Positions 42,161 through 51,313 of a DNA stretch of 64,000 bases are shown here, in pieces; position 1 is the stretch's first letter; every line of letters begins with the position of its first letter. Below the pieces are notes generated by a model, which was not told the origin of the DNA, searched no databases, and saw only the letters and a program-made list of their open reading frames with translations. Position numbers and translations under genes: made by a program. Source of the stretch: Proteiniclasticum sp043951855. GTDB lineage: Bacteria; Bacillota; Clostridia; Clostridiales; Clostridiaceae. The DNA lies in contig NZ_JBINJW010000001.1 of assembly GCF_043951855.1 (NCBI RefSeq), positions 496,001 to 560,000 of the forward strand. The letters run 5' to 3'.

Positions 42161-43858
42161 CTATCTGAAGTTATAGGCAGTGACAATCTTTTCTCTGCCC
42201 AGTTTCACGTCGTTGAAGTACTCGTAGAGTGAAATACCCAGGTAGGAACCTGATATGTTCACCACATTGTCATATCCTGCATTCTGCAGTGCAAGGAGCG
42301 CATTATAGCTTCTCTGACTGGAACGACAGTGAAGATACACTGTCTGGTCCTTTGGAATTTCGTCGATTCTGTCTCTGATCTGGCTGAGGGGAATATTCAA
42401 TGCACTCTTCAGATGCCCTCTGGAATACTCATGAGGCTCTCTCACATCCACGATGAAAGCTCCTTCTTCCACCAGAGCTCTCACTCTCGTCACGGGAACC
42501 TGACGGTATCTTCCATATAGGATATTAAGACCTACCAGAGCTGCGAAATTCACTACATCCTTCGCTGTTCCAAACGGTGGCGCATAGCAGAGTTCAAGCT
42601 CCTTGAGGTCTTCCAGCGTTCCGCCCATGGTGATCATGGTGGCGATGACATCTATCCTCTTATCCACATTTCCCTTACCTATGGCCTGTGCACCAATAAT
42701 CTTTCCTGTTGGCACTTCATAAATCAGCTTGAAATGCATTGGCTGACTCTCCGGCATCAGACCTACCATGTCTCCAGGAATGACATAGACGAAATCATAA
42801 CTCATTCCAGCCGCCTTAAGGTTCTTCTCATTCAGTCCTGTGGAAGCGGCATTGATTTCAAAAATCCTGACGACGGAAGAACCGATCACTCCATTGCTGT
42901 TATGCGGAATCCCATACATATGATCCGCCGCTGCTCTTGCCTGACGCTGTGCAGGCCCTGCCAGAGCCAGCCTTGTCGGTTTACCTGTAAGCTTATGGAA
43001 TACTTCGATAGCATCTCCCACAGCATAGATGTCCGGATCATTGGTCAGGTAGTTATGATCCACTTTGATGGCACCTGTCACACCGATCTCTAGGCCTGCT
43101 TCTCTTGCGAGGCTTGTTTCCGGAGAAACACCAATGGCCATGACCACCGCTTCCGCCTTCACTCTGTCACCAGATGAAAGCTCCACTTCACTGTCATGAA
43201 TCGCCTTGACACCATCGGAGAGAATCAGATCGATTCCATTGTCCATCATCTCCTTATGGAGAATCTGTGCCATGTCATAGTCGAAGGGTGCCATGATCTG
43301 ATCCAGTGCTTCGATGAGGCTCACATTTCTGCCTGCCATTTTGAGGTTCTCTGCTACTTCCACACCGATGAATCCCCCACCTACTACAGCAACATTTTCC
43401 ACTTTATTTTCAAGAAGATAGCTCTGCAGCTTACGGATATCCACGACATTTCTCACCGTGAAGACATGTCTGCTTGTGATCCCTTCAATGCTTCTTGGTG
43501 TGATTGCATTGGCTCCTGGTGAAAGAAAGAGTTTATCATAGCTCTCTGTATACTCTTCTCCGCTTTCGACATTTCTTATGAGAACATTCTTCTCTTCTCT
43601 GTTGATCTTCAGAACTTCTGAATTCACTCTCGCTTCAATATCGTACTGATTTCTGAACTGTTCCGGGTCCATCAGCACCAGACTGTCCGCATTCTCCACA
43701 ATCCCCGATAAATGATATGGAAGAGAACAATTGGAAAAGGATACATTCGGTCCTTTTTCAAACATGATCACTTCTGCCTGTCCATCCAGTCTTCTGATTC
43801 TTGCTGCAACAGATGCTCCACCTGCAACGCCACCCACGATCAATACTTTTTTACTCAT
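42161..43858 (-). CDS. CoA-disulfide/persulfide reductase with C-terminal rhodanese domain
   Basis: A 565-residue flavoprotein. The FAD site GGVAGGASVAARIRR is at 9-23; the redox-active Cys44 sits in SFSNCSLPYHLSG, the CoADR signature with a single Cys; the NAD(P)H site VVGGGFIGVEVAENL is near 158; YAVGDAIEV near 277 binds FAD. A rhodanese domain occupies about 460-560, with catalytic Cys in LHCRSSQRS. CoADR-rhodanese fusions reduce CoA persulfide or CoA disulfide and release sulfide. I start at 43858, with GGAGGG 8 bases before the ATG. Its promoter region has TATACCCC-type half-sites. Complete. Confidence 0.9.
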   Translation of the reverse strand: MSKKVLIVGGVAGGASVAARIRRLDGQAEVIMFEKGPNVSFSNCSLPYHLSGIVENADSLVLMDPEQFRNQYDIEARVNSEVLKINREEKNVLIRNVESGEEYTESYDKLFLSPGANAITPRSIEGITSRHVFTVRNVVDIRKLQSYLLENKVENVAVVGGGFIGVEVAENLKMAGRNVSLIEALDQIMAPFDYDMAQILHKEMMDNGIDLILSDGVKAIHDSEVELSSGDRVKAEAVVMAIGVSPETSLAREAGLEIGVTGAIKVDHNYLTNDPDIYAVGDAIEVFHKLTGKPTRLALAGPAQRQARAAADHMYGIPHNSNGVIGSSVVRIFEINAASTGLNEKNLKAAGMSYDFVYVIPGDMVGLMPESQPMHFKLIYEVPTGKIIGAQAIGKGNVDKRIDVIATMITMGGTLEDLKELELCYAPPFGTAKDVVNFAALVGLNILYGRYRQVPVTRVRALVEEGAFIVDVREPHEYSRGHLKSALNIPLSQIRDRIDEIPKDQTVYLHCRSSQRSYNALLALQNAGYDNVVNISGSYLGISLYEYFNDVKLGREKIVTAYNFR

Positions 43859-44098
43859 TACATTTTCCCTCCTGATTCTGATTATCCCTGTTTGCCTCTC
43901 TGCTTTGATGATGAACTCGTTTCTGAATCTCGCCATCTCTGAATAGGATCCATGAAAGTTCTCCTGCTATACCGTCTCATGTGAATACACCTGATGAAAC
44001 AGAGCACACCAATTCAATTAACATAGACATTATAGCACTATACTTCAACGAAATTAACGATATTGTATTAATTCTGTTGAAATTATAGCAATTGCATG

Positions 44099-44127
44099 TA
44101 TATACCCCCTTAAAATAAAAATATCAA
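44099..44127 (-). promoter_or_regulatory. Candidate promoter and CsoR/CstR-like half-site of the persulfide reductase gene
   Basis: On the minus strand TTGATA (44127-44122) and TATATA (44104-44099) are 17 bases apart. The bases just before the -10 are GGGGG, so an AAGGGGGTATA element overlaps the -10. A second copy, TATACCCC on the plus strand, is at 44164-44171. G-tract plus TATA elements are typical of CsoR-family repressors such as CstR, which control persulfide genes. Confidence 0.45.
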
Positions 44128-44268
44128 TATTATCCGTGGTAATTTCTGACATTTGTCAATAAATATACCCCTTGAACTTTTCAAACAGATACTGGAAACA
44201 TGCGAATACGGCTATAGAATGGCAGAAAACAGGAATGGAATACATAAGATTCATTGAAACCAAAAATA

Positions 44269-44299
44269 CCCCTGTAAAAACAATATGTTCTTACAGGGG
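44269..44299 (-). terminator. Terminator of the GNAT gene at 44314-44751
   Basis: CCCCTGTAA and TTACAGGGG, a 9-bp stem with a 13-base loop; the minus-strand transcript ends TATTTTTGG. Confidence 0.75.
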
Positions 44300-44313
44300 C
44301 AGATCTGATTCTA

Positions 44314-44751
44314 TTAATTGTTGTTTACCCATTTCATTACGAACTCACGCTCAATGGTTCCACGGTCCACCTGATGTCTGTAATGCCGGAATCCATGCTT
44401 CTTATAAAACTCCAATGCATTTTCATTCTTTAGATAAACTTCGAGTGTAAGCTTCTCCCGTTCTTCCTTGCATTTCTTCAGCAGCTTGCTGCCGATTCCT
44501 TCTCTTCTGTATGGTCTATCCACATAGACGCCTAAGATGTGATTGTCTTCAGTCATCTTCACGAATCCCTTTACCACTCCGTTGGCTTCATAGACATAAA
44601 TATTCAGATCTGATAATTCCTTCTTCATGTTCCTGATATTTTTTTCCCAGTAACTGCAAGGAATGAAATCATGAGCTTCCCGGTTGACATCCAGCCAGAT
44701 CCGCAATACATCATCCGTCATCTTTTCATCAAACTTTCTGATTTTATTCAT
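44314..44751 (-). CDS. GNAT acetyltransferase (YjaB/PhnO-like)
   Basis: A 145-residue N-acetyltransferase. The acetyl-CoA loop is GVYVDRPYRREGIGSKLLKKCKEERE near 75-100, and LTLEVYLKNENALEFYKKHGFRHYRHQVD near 101-129 closes the fold. The start IRKFDEKMTDDVLRIWLDVNREAHDFIPCSYW is typical of a YjaB-like group often called putative acetyltransferase. Single gene. Substrate unknown. Confidence 0.82.
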   Translation of the reverse strand: MNKIRKFDEKMTDDVLRIWLDVNREAHDFIPCSYWEKNIRNMKKELSDLNIYVYEANGVVKGFVKMTEDNHILGVYVDRPYRREGIGSKLLKKCKEEREKLTLEVYLKNENALEFYKKHGFRHYRHQVDRGTIEREFVMKWVNNN

Positions 44752-44990
44752 TAAGTATCATTCCTCCATCATCTTCACAAATCGTGCAAAGCGCTTCACT
44801 ACCTATAGGATAGCATGAGTAGCGGAATGATTCATTATATGCATATTCTATTATTAACATATGTCATTAACGAAAGTTCAATTATTCTGACAAATAAAAC
44901 CGTTTGTTTGATATTTCTTTAACTTTCTGACTCTTTCATCAAAAAAGGTCATGAAAATTTCACATTTCCTGAAATGCTTTGACTTCTAAA

Positions 44991-45323
44991 CTATTTTGTA
45001 TCCTTTGTTCTGCTGAGCCACCACTCAAGAATCACCCCGTATACAATGCCTGCTAGAAAACTTACATGATCTTCAAACCCTGTTGAACTGTAGAAAGCGA
45101 ATGAAACAAGAAGCCCTAACACCGCTCCTCGAAGCAGCGCCTTTCTCTTTGTAGTGTCAGGCCATGGAGCACCCACGACAAGTCCTAGGATCACCCTGTT
45201 GTACCAGAGGGAAAAGACAAAATCGGACGAAGCACTGGACCCGGACCGAATATAAGCTCCAATTACACAGACTATACCTAGAAGGGCTCCACCTGCCAAG
45301 GCTGTTTTCATTCTTTTTGTCAT
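44991..45323 (-). CDS. Small membrane protein of unknown function
   Basis: A 110-residue protein with hydrophobic segments at about 8-25, 42-52 (weak), 65-80 and 88-101, so three or four membrane passes. A GAPWPD motif lies in the middle. No family recognised. AAAGGAAGTCG precedes the ATG. It lies alone between a GNAT gene and the anti-sigma gene, with no clear terminator after it. Confidence 0.6.
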   Translation of the reverse strand: MTKRMKTALAGGALLGIVCVIGAYIRSGSSASSDFVFSLWYNRVILGLVVGAPWPDTTKRKALLRGAVLGLLVSFAFYSSTGFEDHVSFLAGIVYGVILEWWLSRTKDTK

Positions 45324-45625
45324 TTCGACTTCCTTTCAGATCCATAATAGGATCCTGCTCTTTTCTTTCAGTATAACATCTTCTCAGGAGATGAATCATC
45401 AGTTTTGATCAATAAATCTGAATGGAAGCTTCTCATGCTGCATCAGTTCTTATGAGATTCTGAACTACATTTCGTGGAAGCAGCATACCATAACATCCTG
45501 TTGAATTCCTGTATGACAGAAAGATAAAGCCATATCTATTCCAGTCTCAAGGAAAGCGCTGCATCGAAAATCCCGTTTCCGATGCAGCGCTTCATGCTCG
45601 TCTATGGATCTGTTCGTGTGACAGA
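45324..45625. other. 302-base intergenic region
   Basis: It holds the terminator of the sigma/anti-sigma operon (45556-45590) and the upstream region of the small membrane protein gene. I see no further gene or RNA. Confidence 0.6.
45556..45590 (-). terminator. Terminator of the ECF sigma/anti-sigma operon
   Basis: GCGCTGCATCG and its complement form an 11-bp GC-rich stem with a 13-base loop, followed by TTTCC on the minus strand. Confidence 0.65.
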
Positions 45626-46585
45626 TCAATCTGTCAGAAAATATCTTACCATGATGACCCCAAATCCTGCTATGATGCCCATGAATACATAGAGCATGAA
45701 CAGTTCCGCCTTTCCGCCGCCATATCCGCCCTGCTGAATGTCTTCTTCAGCCAGCCTGAAGTTTTCGGTGATCTCATTTCCTTCCTCATCATAGAAGGAA
45801 CTTCCAGTAAGATGAGGATTATGGATCGTGATTTCCTGAGAACCCTTCACAATCTCCAGCAGTTCATCTTCTTCGTAGACATGGAGAAACTGAAGATTGT
45901 CTTTCTCAAACTTCACTGGAATACGGATCCTGTAATCCGACAGCCCCCCCGGCATTGTATAGGCGTTGTAGTCCAGTCCATACTGCGCGATCTCCTCAGA
46001 GAGATTGTATCCGCTGACTGCGATGTATCTCTCCTTTCCACTTTCAATGGGGTAATGCTGCACCACAGAAGAGTATTCCGATGGCCGTACCTGCACCCTC
46101 AGGATTCTGTATCTGTTGTTCCATCCTTTCACGAACTGTGCTATGCCATTGATAGACTCCTGATCCCGGTCCTTGAAGGAAACGAAAAGATCTCTTCCGA
46201 TGGAATAGGTTTCCAGAGCATAGGCGTCCACAGGCTGCTTAAATGGTGCTGTAAATTCCGTCACAGCCAAAGACAGCTCTGTTTTATCCAGCGCATAGCT
46301 GAATTCCATGGCGTAGACCACATAGGTTAGAATCAGCGTCAGAAGGATACTGATTCCTGCAGCGATGAGCTTCGTCTTTCTTATTTTCCTGAAGAATTTC
46401 AGCTCCGCCTTGGGGGCTTTCTCCACTTCAGTAACTTCCTTCACCATGGCCTCATGAATGCTTCTGCATTCCTCACAGGTTTCCAGGTGTTCTTTTACCA
46501 CCAGATTGGTCTCTTCACTGGTGAGATGCTCTATATAGCTTGGCAAAAGATCCTGCACGATGCTGCACGTAATATCCTTCTTCAT
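45626..46585 (-). CDS. Zinc-finger anti-sigma factor, membrane-anchored
   Basis: A 319-residue protein. The N-terminal zf-HC2 (ZAS-type) domain at about 1-45 has the HLETCEECRSIH pattern (H-x3-C-x2-C) plus an earlier Cys7. A membrane segment lies at about 75-95, and a large extracytoplasmic domain follows to about 285, then a second membrane segment at about 293-312. Its ATG overlaps the sigma gene's stop (ATGA), so the two are coupled. It would hold the sigma factor at the membrane until an envelope signal acts on the outer domain. The outer domain is not one I recognise. Confidence 0.82.
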   Translation of the reverse strand: MKKDITCSIVQDLLPSYIEHLTSEETNLVVKEHLETCEECRSIHEAMVKEVTEVEKAPKAELKFFRKIRKTKLIAAGISILLTLILTYVVYAMEFSYALDKTELSLAVTEFTAPFKQPVDAYALETYSIGRDLFVSFKDRDQESINGIAQFVKGWNNRYRILRVQVRPSEYSSVVQHYPIESGKERYIAVSGYNLSEEIAQYGLDYNAYTMPGGLSDYRIRIPVKFEKDNLQFLHVYEEDELLEIVKGSQEITIHNPHLTGSSFYDEEGNEITENFRLAEEDIQQGGYGGGKAELFMLYVFMGIIAGFGVIMVRYFLTD

Positions 46586-47073
46586 TCTTTTTCCTCCTCC
46601 CTCATGATTTTCTGCTTCCCTCGATAGAAGGTGACCCGTGCCCAGGTCTCATTCTTTTCCAGTATCTCCCCAATTTCCCGAAAGCTCAGCTCTCCTGTGA
46701 GCCTCAGGTACATCACTTCTCTCGTCTTTTCATCTAGCTTCTGCAGTTTCTGATACATCTTCAGCTTCGCATCGCTTTCCACAACCTTCTGCTCCACAGT
46801 GCTTTCTGAGGGGATGAGATCAGAGAGATCCTCCAGAGAATCCGATGTGTGACTGCCTGATCTCTTGTACTCCTTATACCAGAGGTGCTTTGCAATCTGG
46901 CAGAGCCATACGGACACTTTAGCGTCTCCTCTGAAACTGTCATAGGTCTTCATGGCCTGATAGAAGGTTTCCTGTGTCAGTTCTTCAGACAGGTCTCTAC
47001 TTCTTGTAATGGAAAACAGATACTTATATACGGTTTCGAAATAGTCCCGATAGAGTTTTTCCAGATCCTTCAC
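46582..47073 (-). CDS. ECF-type RNA polymerase sigma factor
   Basis: A 163-residue sigma-70 factor of the extracytoplasmic-function group. Region 2 is at about 5-75 (YRDYFETVYKYLFSITRSRDLSEELTQETFYQAMKTYDSF), and region 4 at about 105-158 (LQKLDEKTREVMYLRLTGELSFREIGEILEKNETWARVTFYRGKQKI). The start is GTG at 47073, with GGAGGTGG 5 bases before it. A TGTAACGAAAC element about 40 bases further upstream (minus strand, about 47120-47110) carries the AAC core typical of ECF -35 boxes, so the operon may be autoregulated. Confidence 0.87.
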   Translation of the reverse strand: MKDLEKLYRDYFETVYKYLFSITRSRDLSEELTQETFYQAMKTYDSFRGDAKVSVWLCQIAKHLWYKEYKRSGSHTSDSLEDLSDLIPSESTVEQKVVESDAKLKMYQKLQKLDEKTREVMYLRLTGELSFREIGEILEKNETWARVTFYRGKQKIMREEEKE

Positions 47074-47359
47074 TGATCCACCTCCTACTAATATGTGTCA
47101 CAGAATCCTGTTTCGTTACAGAAAACCCTAAAATAATTTTCTTTGGTGACAAAACGCACTTGATTTCATTATACATGTAGAGACAGACAGATTCATACTA
47201 TTCTTCTATCTGTCTTCCACTATGAATATGATTCTGTAATTCTGAAACCTATTGATAGCCAGTCCTCCTTCACCCTCTTGCCCTCTGTTCTTCATTATAA
47301 ATCTGTTATAATCAAAGAACACTGTCGTTATTCTGAATCTGAATGGAGAGGAGCATAAA

Positions 47360-48085
47360 ATGAAAGCAATCATCACTGGCATGACCGGAACTGTGGCCCC
47401 CTATGTTTGTAACGAGCTCGAAAAGAGAAACATCGAAGTCATCATCTGGGACCGCAGTAAAGTCAGCACGGACAACCAGAAAAGCGTCTCTGATTTTATC
47501 AGAAAAGTCCAGCCGGACCTTTTCTTCCACATCGCCACAGGACCGGTGAAGTGGCTGGAATATATCACCAAGGCAACAAAGGAGCTTGGTGTGAAGCTCC
47601 TTTTCACAAGCTCTGTATCCGTCTTCTCCGAAAAAGGAAGCGGTCCTTATGATCCGGAGAGTGTGCCCGATGCGGAAGAAGAGTACGGCAGATACAAGAT
47701 TCAGTGCGAAGAAACTGCAAGAGCCTGGAACCCGGACTCCATCATCCTCAGACTGGGCTGGCAGATCGGATCTGAGGAAGGGGCCAATCACATGGTGGAT
47801 TTTCTGGCAAAGGCCCAGAAGGAACATGGCTTCATTGAAGCAAGCTCCAGATGGTATCCTTCCTGCAGCTTTCTGGAAGACACAGCTGAAGTCATCGCGC
47901 AGGCTGCCCTGACCTATCCGCCTGGAACCTATCTCGTCAATTCAAACAGAAAATACTCCTTCTTCGAAATCGCAGAATTTCTGAAGAAGAAGCACCATGC
48001 CCACTGGAGCATCCGAGAGACAGATTCCTTCGAGAGAGATGACCGGATGGTTGACCCACGAGTCGAAATGCCAGAACTCTTCTAA
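47360..48085 (+). CDS. NAD-dependent epimerase/RmlD-like sugar dehydratase or reductase
   Basis: A 241-residue extended short-chain dehydrogenase. The coenzyme site is the unusual TGMTGTVAPYV near 6-16 and the catalytic tyrosine-lysine pair is YGRYK near 110-114, with TSSVSVF near 91 supplying the Ser. It resembles dTDP-4-dehydrorhamnose reductase (RmlD) and related sugar epimerases, but no sugar-nucleotide genes lie nearby, so the substrate is open. GGAGAGGAG precedes the ATG. Single gene ending at a terminator. Confidence 0.78.
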   Translation: MKAIITGMTGTVAPYVCNELEKRNIEVIIWDRSKVSTDNQKSVSDFIRKVQPDLFFHIATGPVKWLEYITKATKELGVKLLFTSSVSVFSEKGSGPYDPESVPDAEEEYGRYKIQCEETARAWNPDSIILRLGWQIGSEEGANHMVDFLAKAQKEHGFIEASSRWYPSCSFLEDTAEVIAQAALTYPPGTYLVNSNRKYSFFEIAEFLKKKHHAHWSIRETDSFERDDRMVDPRVEMPELF

Positions 48086-48116
48086 GCTTTATTATCACTT
48101 ATGAACACTAATAGCC

Positions 48117-48153
48117 TGAAGAAGACTGAGACCAAGTGTCCCAGTCTTCTTCA
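48117..48153. terminator. Terminator after the RmlD-like gene
   Basis: A perfect 12-bp stem TGAAGAAGACTG and complement with a 13-base loop, followed by CTTTTAC. It lies between convergent genes and may serve both. Confidence 0.72.
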
Positions 48154-48200
48154 CTTTTACAGGTATTCAGGAAATGCAGCCAGTTATTTGCACACTTTTT

Positions 48201-49046
48201 TCATGAACCCGCCTTACCGTTTACCGCCTGAATGAGATCCCCATGCTTCTTTTCAATCCACCACACAAAAGCCCATGCCATGAGACTGGTCAGAAGGGTG
48301 AAGGGCGTACCTGGAAACAGAAGGACAAGAAGGAAACTCATGGTGTTATTCATTCCATGGAGAAGGATCACGGCCAGGATGCTGTCCATTGCTTCATAAA
48401 GAAAGTTCGTGATATAGTTCATGGCCACGATGGATGCTGTAAAGCCGATGAGTGATGGAATCAGAACAGCGGCTCCTGCAGGCAGATACAGAATGAATAG
48501 AAGCGGAAAATGCCACAGCGCCCAGACAAATCCCCCCTTCCACGCAATGTCCCAGAAGGACATGCCTTCTGCCTTCATTTCAGGGTAGAGAAATCCTCTC
48601 CATCCGAATTCTTCCGTTCCACTGGTGATGATATTAAACAGAAAGTACATCCACACTGCGCTAAATGCAGTGCCGATGCTCTGTCCTTTCAGATCATAGA
48701 AGGACGTGAACAGGCTTAGGATCACTGCCGGCAGTACCGAAATCACAGGAATGAGAAAAACATACGGCCAGAGATTTCTTCTTTTATCCGCTCTTCCATT
48801 GAGGCTTCTGAAACCAGAAACCGTTAGAAATCCCACGAAAGGACCATATACAGCCAGTGCAAAGATCAGCTGGGGAGCAAAGGCTTCTGTGCCCAGAAAC
48901 TTTGTGAACAAGGTGAGCAGGGTACTTTCCGTAGAAAGCACCAGACCCGCTCTCTCACTGAGCATATAGGCGCCTCCCCATCCGATCCATGTCCATGCAA
49001 AGGCAATAATGAGATACATTTTCGTTTTTCTGTTCATGCTCCACAT
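48201..49046 (-). CDS. CPBP-family intramembrane metalloprotease
   Basis: A 281-residue membrane protein with about eight hydrophobic segments. The CPBP (Abi/CaaX-like) signature is complete: EEFGWRGFLYPEM near 162-174 (EExxxR), the ALWHFPLLF His near 190, and LLHGMNNTMSF near 244 (HxxxN). Members are glutamic-type or metal-dependent intramembrane proteases, in some Firmicutes linked to bacteriocin self-immunity. I start at 49046, with GAGGAG 8 bases before the ATG. Single gene. Substrate unknown. Confidence 0.85.
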   Translation of the reverse strand: MWSMNRKTKMYLIIAFAWTWIGWGGAYMLSERAGLVLSTESTLLTLFTKFLGTEAFAPQLIFALAVYGPFVGFLTVSGFRSLNGRADKRRNLWPYVFLIPVISVLPAVILSLFTSFYDLKGQSIGTAFSAVWMYFLFNIITSGTEEFGWRGFLYPEMKAEGMSFWDIAWKGGFVWALWHFPLLFILYLPAGAAVLIPSLIGFTASIVAMNYITNFLYEAMDSILAVILLHGMNNTMSFLLVLLFPGTPFTLLTSLMAWAFVWWIEKKHGDLIQAVNGKAGS

Positions 49047-49175
49047 AGGATTCACTCCTCTTTATGATTTCTGTATTGTTATATTCTCATCAGCAACATA
49101 TTACGTTCTGATCATAACTGATCAAACACCGTAGATTCACTATATGGAAATAATCAAAAACAGTTCCAGCAATAT

Positions 49176-51038
49176 CTATACATGCCTGATATCCGTATTC
49201 ATTGACACTTCATTGCTTATGGTGTAAACATCTTCCATCCCCAGATCATGAATATCTTTTTTCCCATTGGATCTGGCAAATACAGCCAGTTCTCTTGCTG
49301 TTCCTTCATAGAAGTTTCTGAACTGTTTGAGTGCCCTCTCCTCGTCAAAGAGAGACCTCAGGGTCATATCCTGTGTGGCAATCCCAGCTGGACATAGCCC
49401 CGTATGACAGACTCTTGACTGCAGACATCCTACAGAAATCAGGGATGCTGTAGCAAGGGCTACTGCATCTGCACCAAGCGCCAATGCTTTGGCGATGTCA
49501 GAGGAATCTCTGAATCCTCCAGTTACGCAGAGTGTTACTGTAGACCCTTTCTGATCGAGATATTTTCTGGCTCTTCTGATGGCGAAAATCGGTGGAATCC
49601 CAACATTATCTTTCAGAAATTTTGGAGCAGAACCTGTTGCTCCCCCTCTGCAGTCAATGGTTATGAAATCAGGTTCCGCTTTCAAAGCCATTTCAAGATC
49701 CTCCTCCACATGTGCTGCGGCAATCTTGATTCCAACGGGGACACCCCCTGTGATTTCCCGTATGTAGGATACTTTTTCCACAAGGTCGGGAATGGTATCC
49801 ACACCATGGAATCTTCCTGGTGACACAGAATCTTCTCCTTTTTCTAGATTTCTGATTTTCGCAATTTCTTCCGTAATCTTATCGGCAGGAAGATGGCCAC
49901 CGAGCCCAGGCTTCACTGCTTGTCCGATTTTCAGTTCCACCGCATCAGCCATTTGGATTGCTTCCTCATTGTGAGAGAACGGTGCAGTGCCAAGTTCGTA
50001 AATATACTTCCGCGCTGCGCTTCTGGATTCAGGAAGCATTCCGCCTTCACCGGAACACATGGCTGTATCAACCATCGTCGACCCTTTGGCTAAAGCAATT
50101 TTCGCTTCACGGGATATGGCCCCGAAAGACATATGTGAAACATAAAATGGAATCGATAGCGTAAGTGGTTTTCGCGCATTTCTTCCAATCACTGTCTTCA
50201 TGTTCACGTCTATATCCGCATTATAAGGCATGGGCTCCAACTGAGCTCCCCTGAAGAGAATGGTCTTCCAATCCGGAAAACTCTCCAGTGTTCTCATGGA
50301 TGAGTCTTCACTTTTTCCTGATTCAGCAAGTTTACGGATTACATCCATCTTGTTATCAAAAGCTTCGCTTTCAAAGCTTTCCTGATTCACTTTTTCACTG
50401 ATCAGTCCTTCGTCCCTGAATTTTTCATACCAGTGTTCACCACTGCAGAAAGGTTTATTTCTGGAATGGCCACATCTGCACAGCGCATAATGATTCTCCG
50501 TCTGAGGTGCATCTTCAGACATAAGTTTTATACCGCCCCTGACATGATAAGGACCATCTTCAGTGATCATGACTTCTTTCTTGGTGAAGAAATCATCGTG
50601 CTTTATACCGTCCACTGTGTAACTCAGTGCACCAGAAGGGCACTTCTCTATGGTCTCAATGATCTTTTCCATTGATTCCGCATCAGGAACAATCCAAGGT
50701 TCCTCGTTCATTCTGAAAACTTCTGGAAGACCATCTGTGCAGAAACCGGCATGACTACATATCCCGCGATCATCGTGGATGATGATTTCTTTTCCCACGT
50801 AGGATTCCAGTTTTCTCTTCACCCGTTCCGGACTTTTCGCATCGTCGAATCCGATTCTTCCATGGGTTCCATCACAGAACGGTTTCGTGTCTGATTTTCC
50901 GCAGCGACACAGTGCAGTTGATTTTCTGTGTATCTTAACAGGACGTCCTGTAGACTTCACGATATGACGGAGTTCCTCTGCAACAAAAGGCCCATTTCCT
51001 GCAATCCTCATGATGGCTTCCCTCTTCATTCTGATCAT
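49176..51038 (-). CDS. CDGSH - divergent ferredoxin - CDGSH - glutamate-synthase-like FMN/Fe-S fusion protein
   Basis: A 620-residue multi-cofactor protein. Residues 44-59 hold a CDGSH site (C44-x-C46, then C55-DGT-H59); 85-140 a divergent mono-cluster ferredoxin (C94, C100, C133 in KCPSGAL); 187-202 a second CDGSH (C187-x-C189, C198, H202); and about 240-610 a glutamate synthase FMN/central domain with SHMSFGAIS, GEGGMLPESRS, KPGLGGHLPADKI and a C-x5-C-x4-C cluster site (CLQSRVCHTGLCPAGIATQ) near 550. It has no glutamine amidotransferase domain, so it is not full GltB. Start uncertain: ATGs at 51038, 51029 and 51011 all follow GAGGAG. It is monocistronic as far as I can see. Role unknown. 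Confidence 0.85.
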   Translation of the reverse strand: MIRMKREAIMRIAGNGPFVAEELRHIVKSTGRPVKIHRKSTALCRCGKSDTKPFCDGTHGRIGFDDAKSPERVKRKLESYVGKEIIIHDDRGICSHAGFCTDGLPEVFRMNEEPWIVPDAESMEKIIETIEKCPSGALSYTVDGIKHDDFFTKKEVMITEDGPYHVRGGIKLMSEDAPQTENHYALCRCGHSRNKPFCSGEHWYEKFRDEGLISEKVNQESFESEAFDNKMDVIRKLAESGKSEDSSMRTLESFPDWKTILFRGAQLEPMPYNADIDVNMKTVIGRNARKPLTLSIPFYVSHMSFGAISREAKIALAKGSTMVDTAMCSGEGGMLPESRSAARKYIYELGTAPFSHNEEAIQMADAVELKIGQAVKPGLGGHLPADKITEEIAKIRNLEKGEDSVSPGRFHGVDTIPDLVEKVSYIREITGGVPVGIKIAAAHVEEDLEMALKAEPDFITIDCRGGATGSAPKFLKDNVGIPPIFAIRRARKYLDQKGSTVTLCVTGGFRDSSDIAKALALGADAVALATASLISVGCLQSRVCHTGLCPAGIATQDMTLRSLFDEERALKQFRNFYEGTARELAVFARSNGKKDIHDLGMEDVYTISNEVSMNTDIRHV

Positions 51039-51313
51039 CCTCTCCTCATGCTTTTATTATTTCCCGGATTGAATAGCCGACTAAAAGTTCCATGTGTCGG
51101 TGGATCCATGCACGCTCTTCACTTGTCCTTTCCAGCATTCTACATAATGTCTCAATAATCATGTCTGGTCCATACTAAATGATGATATTTCTGAAAACCT
51201 CAATATACTGAAGACCAATTGAAGGCTTATTTTTCTTGAATCAATATCTGTTCATACATTGCACTGATTTTTTCAGAAGTAGTGCTTAAGAAGAAGCTCA
51301 TTATGTCTTCATG

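Larger units (their letters stand above)
43859..44313. other. Intergenic region upstream of the persulfide reductase gene
   Basis: About 455 bases: the reductase leader, an AT-rich block with the promoter described separately, two TATACCCC-type half-sites and the terminator of the GNAT gene at 44314. The leader before the promoter has no recognisable riboswitch. Confidence 0.6.
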
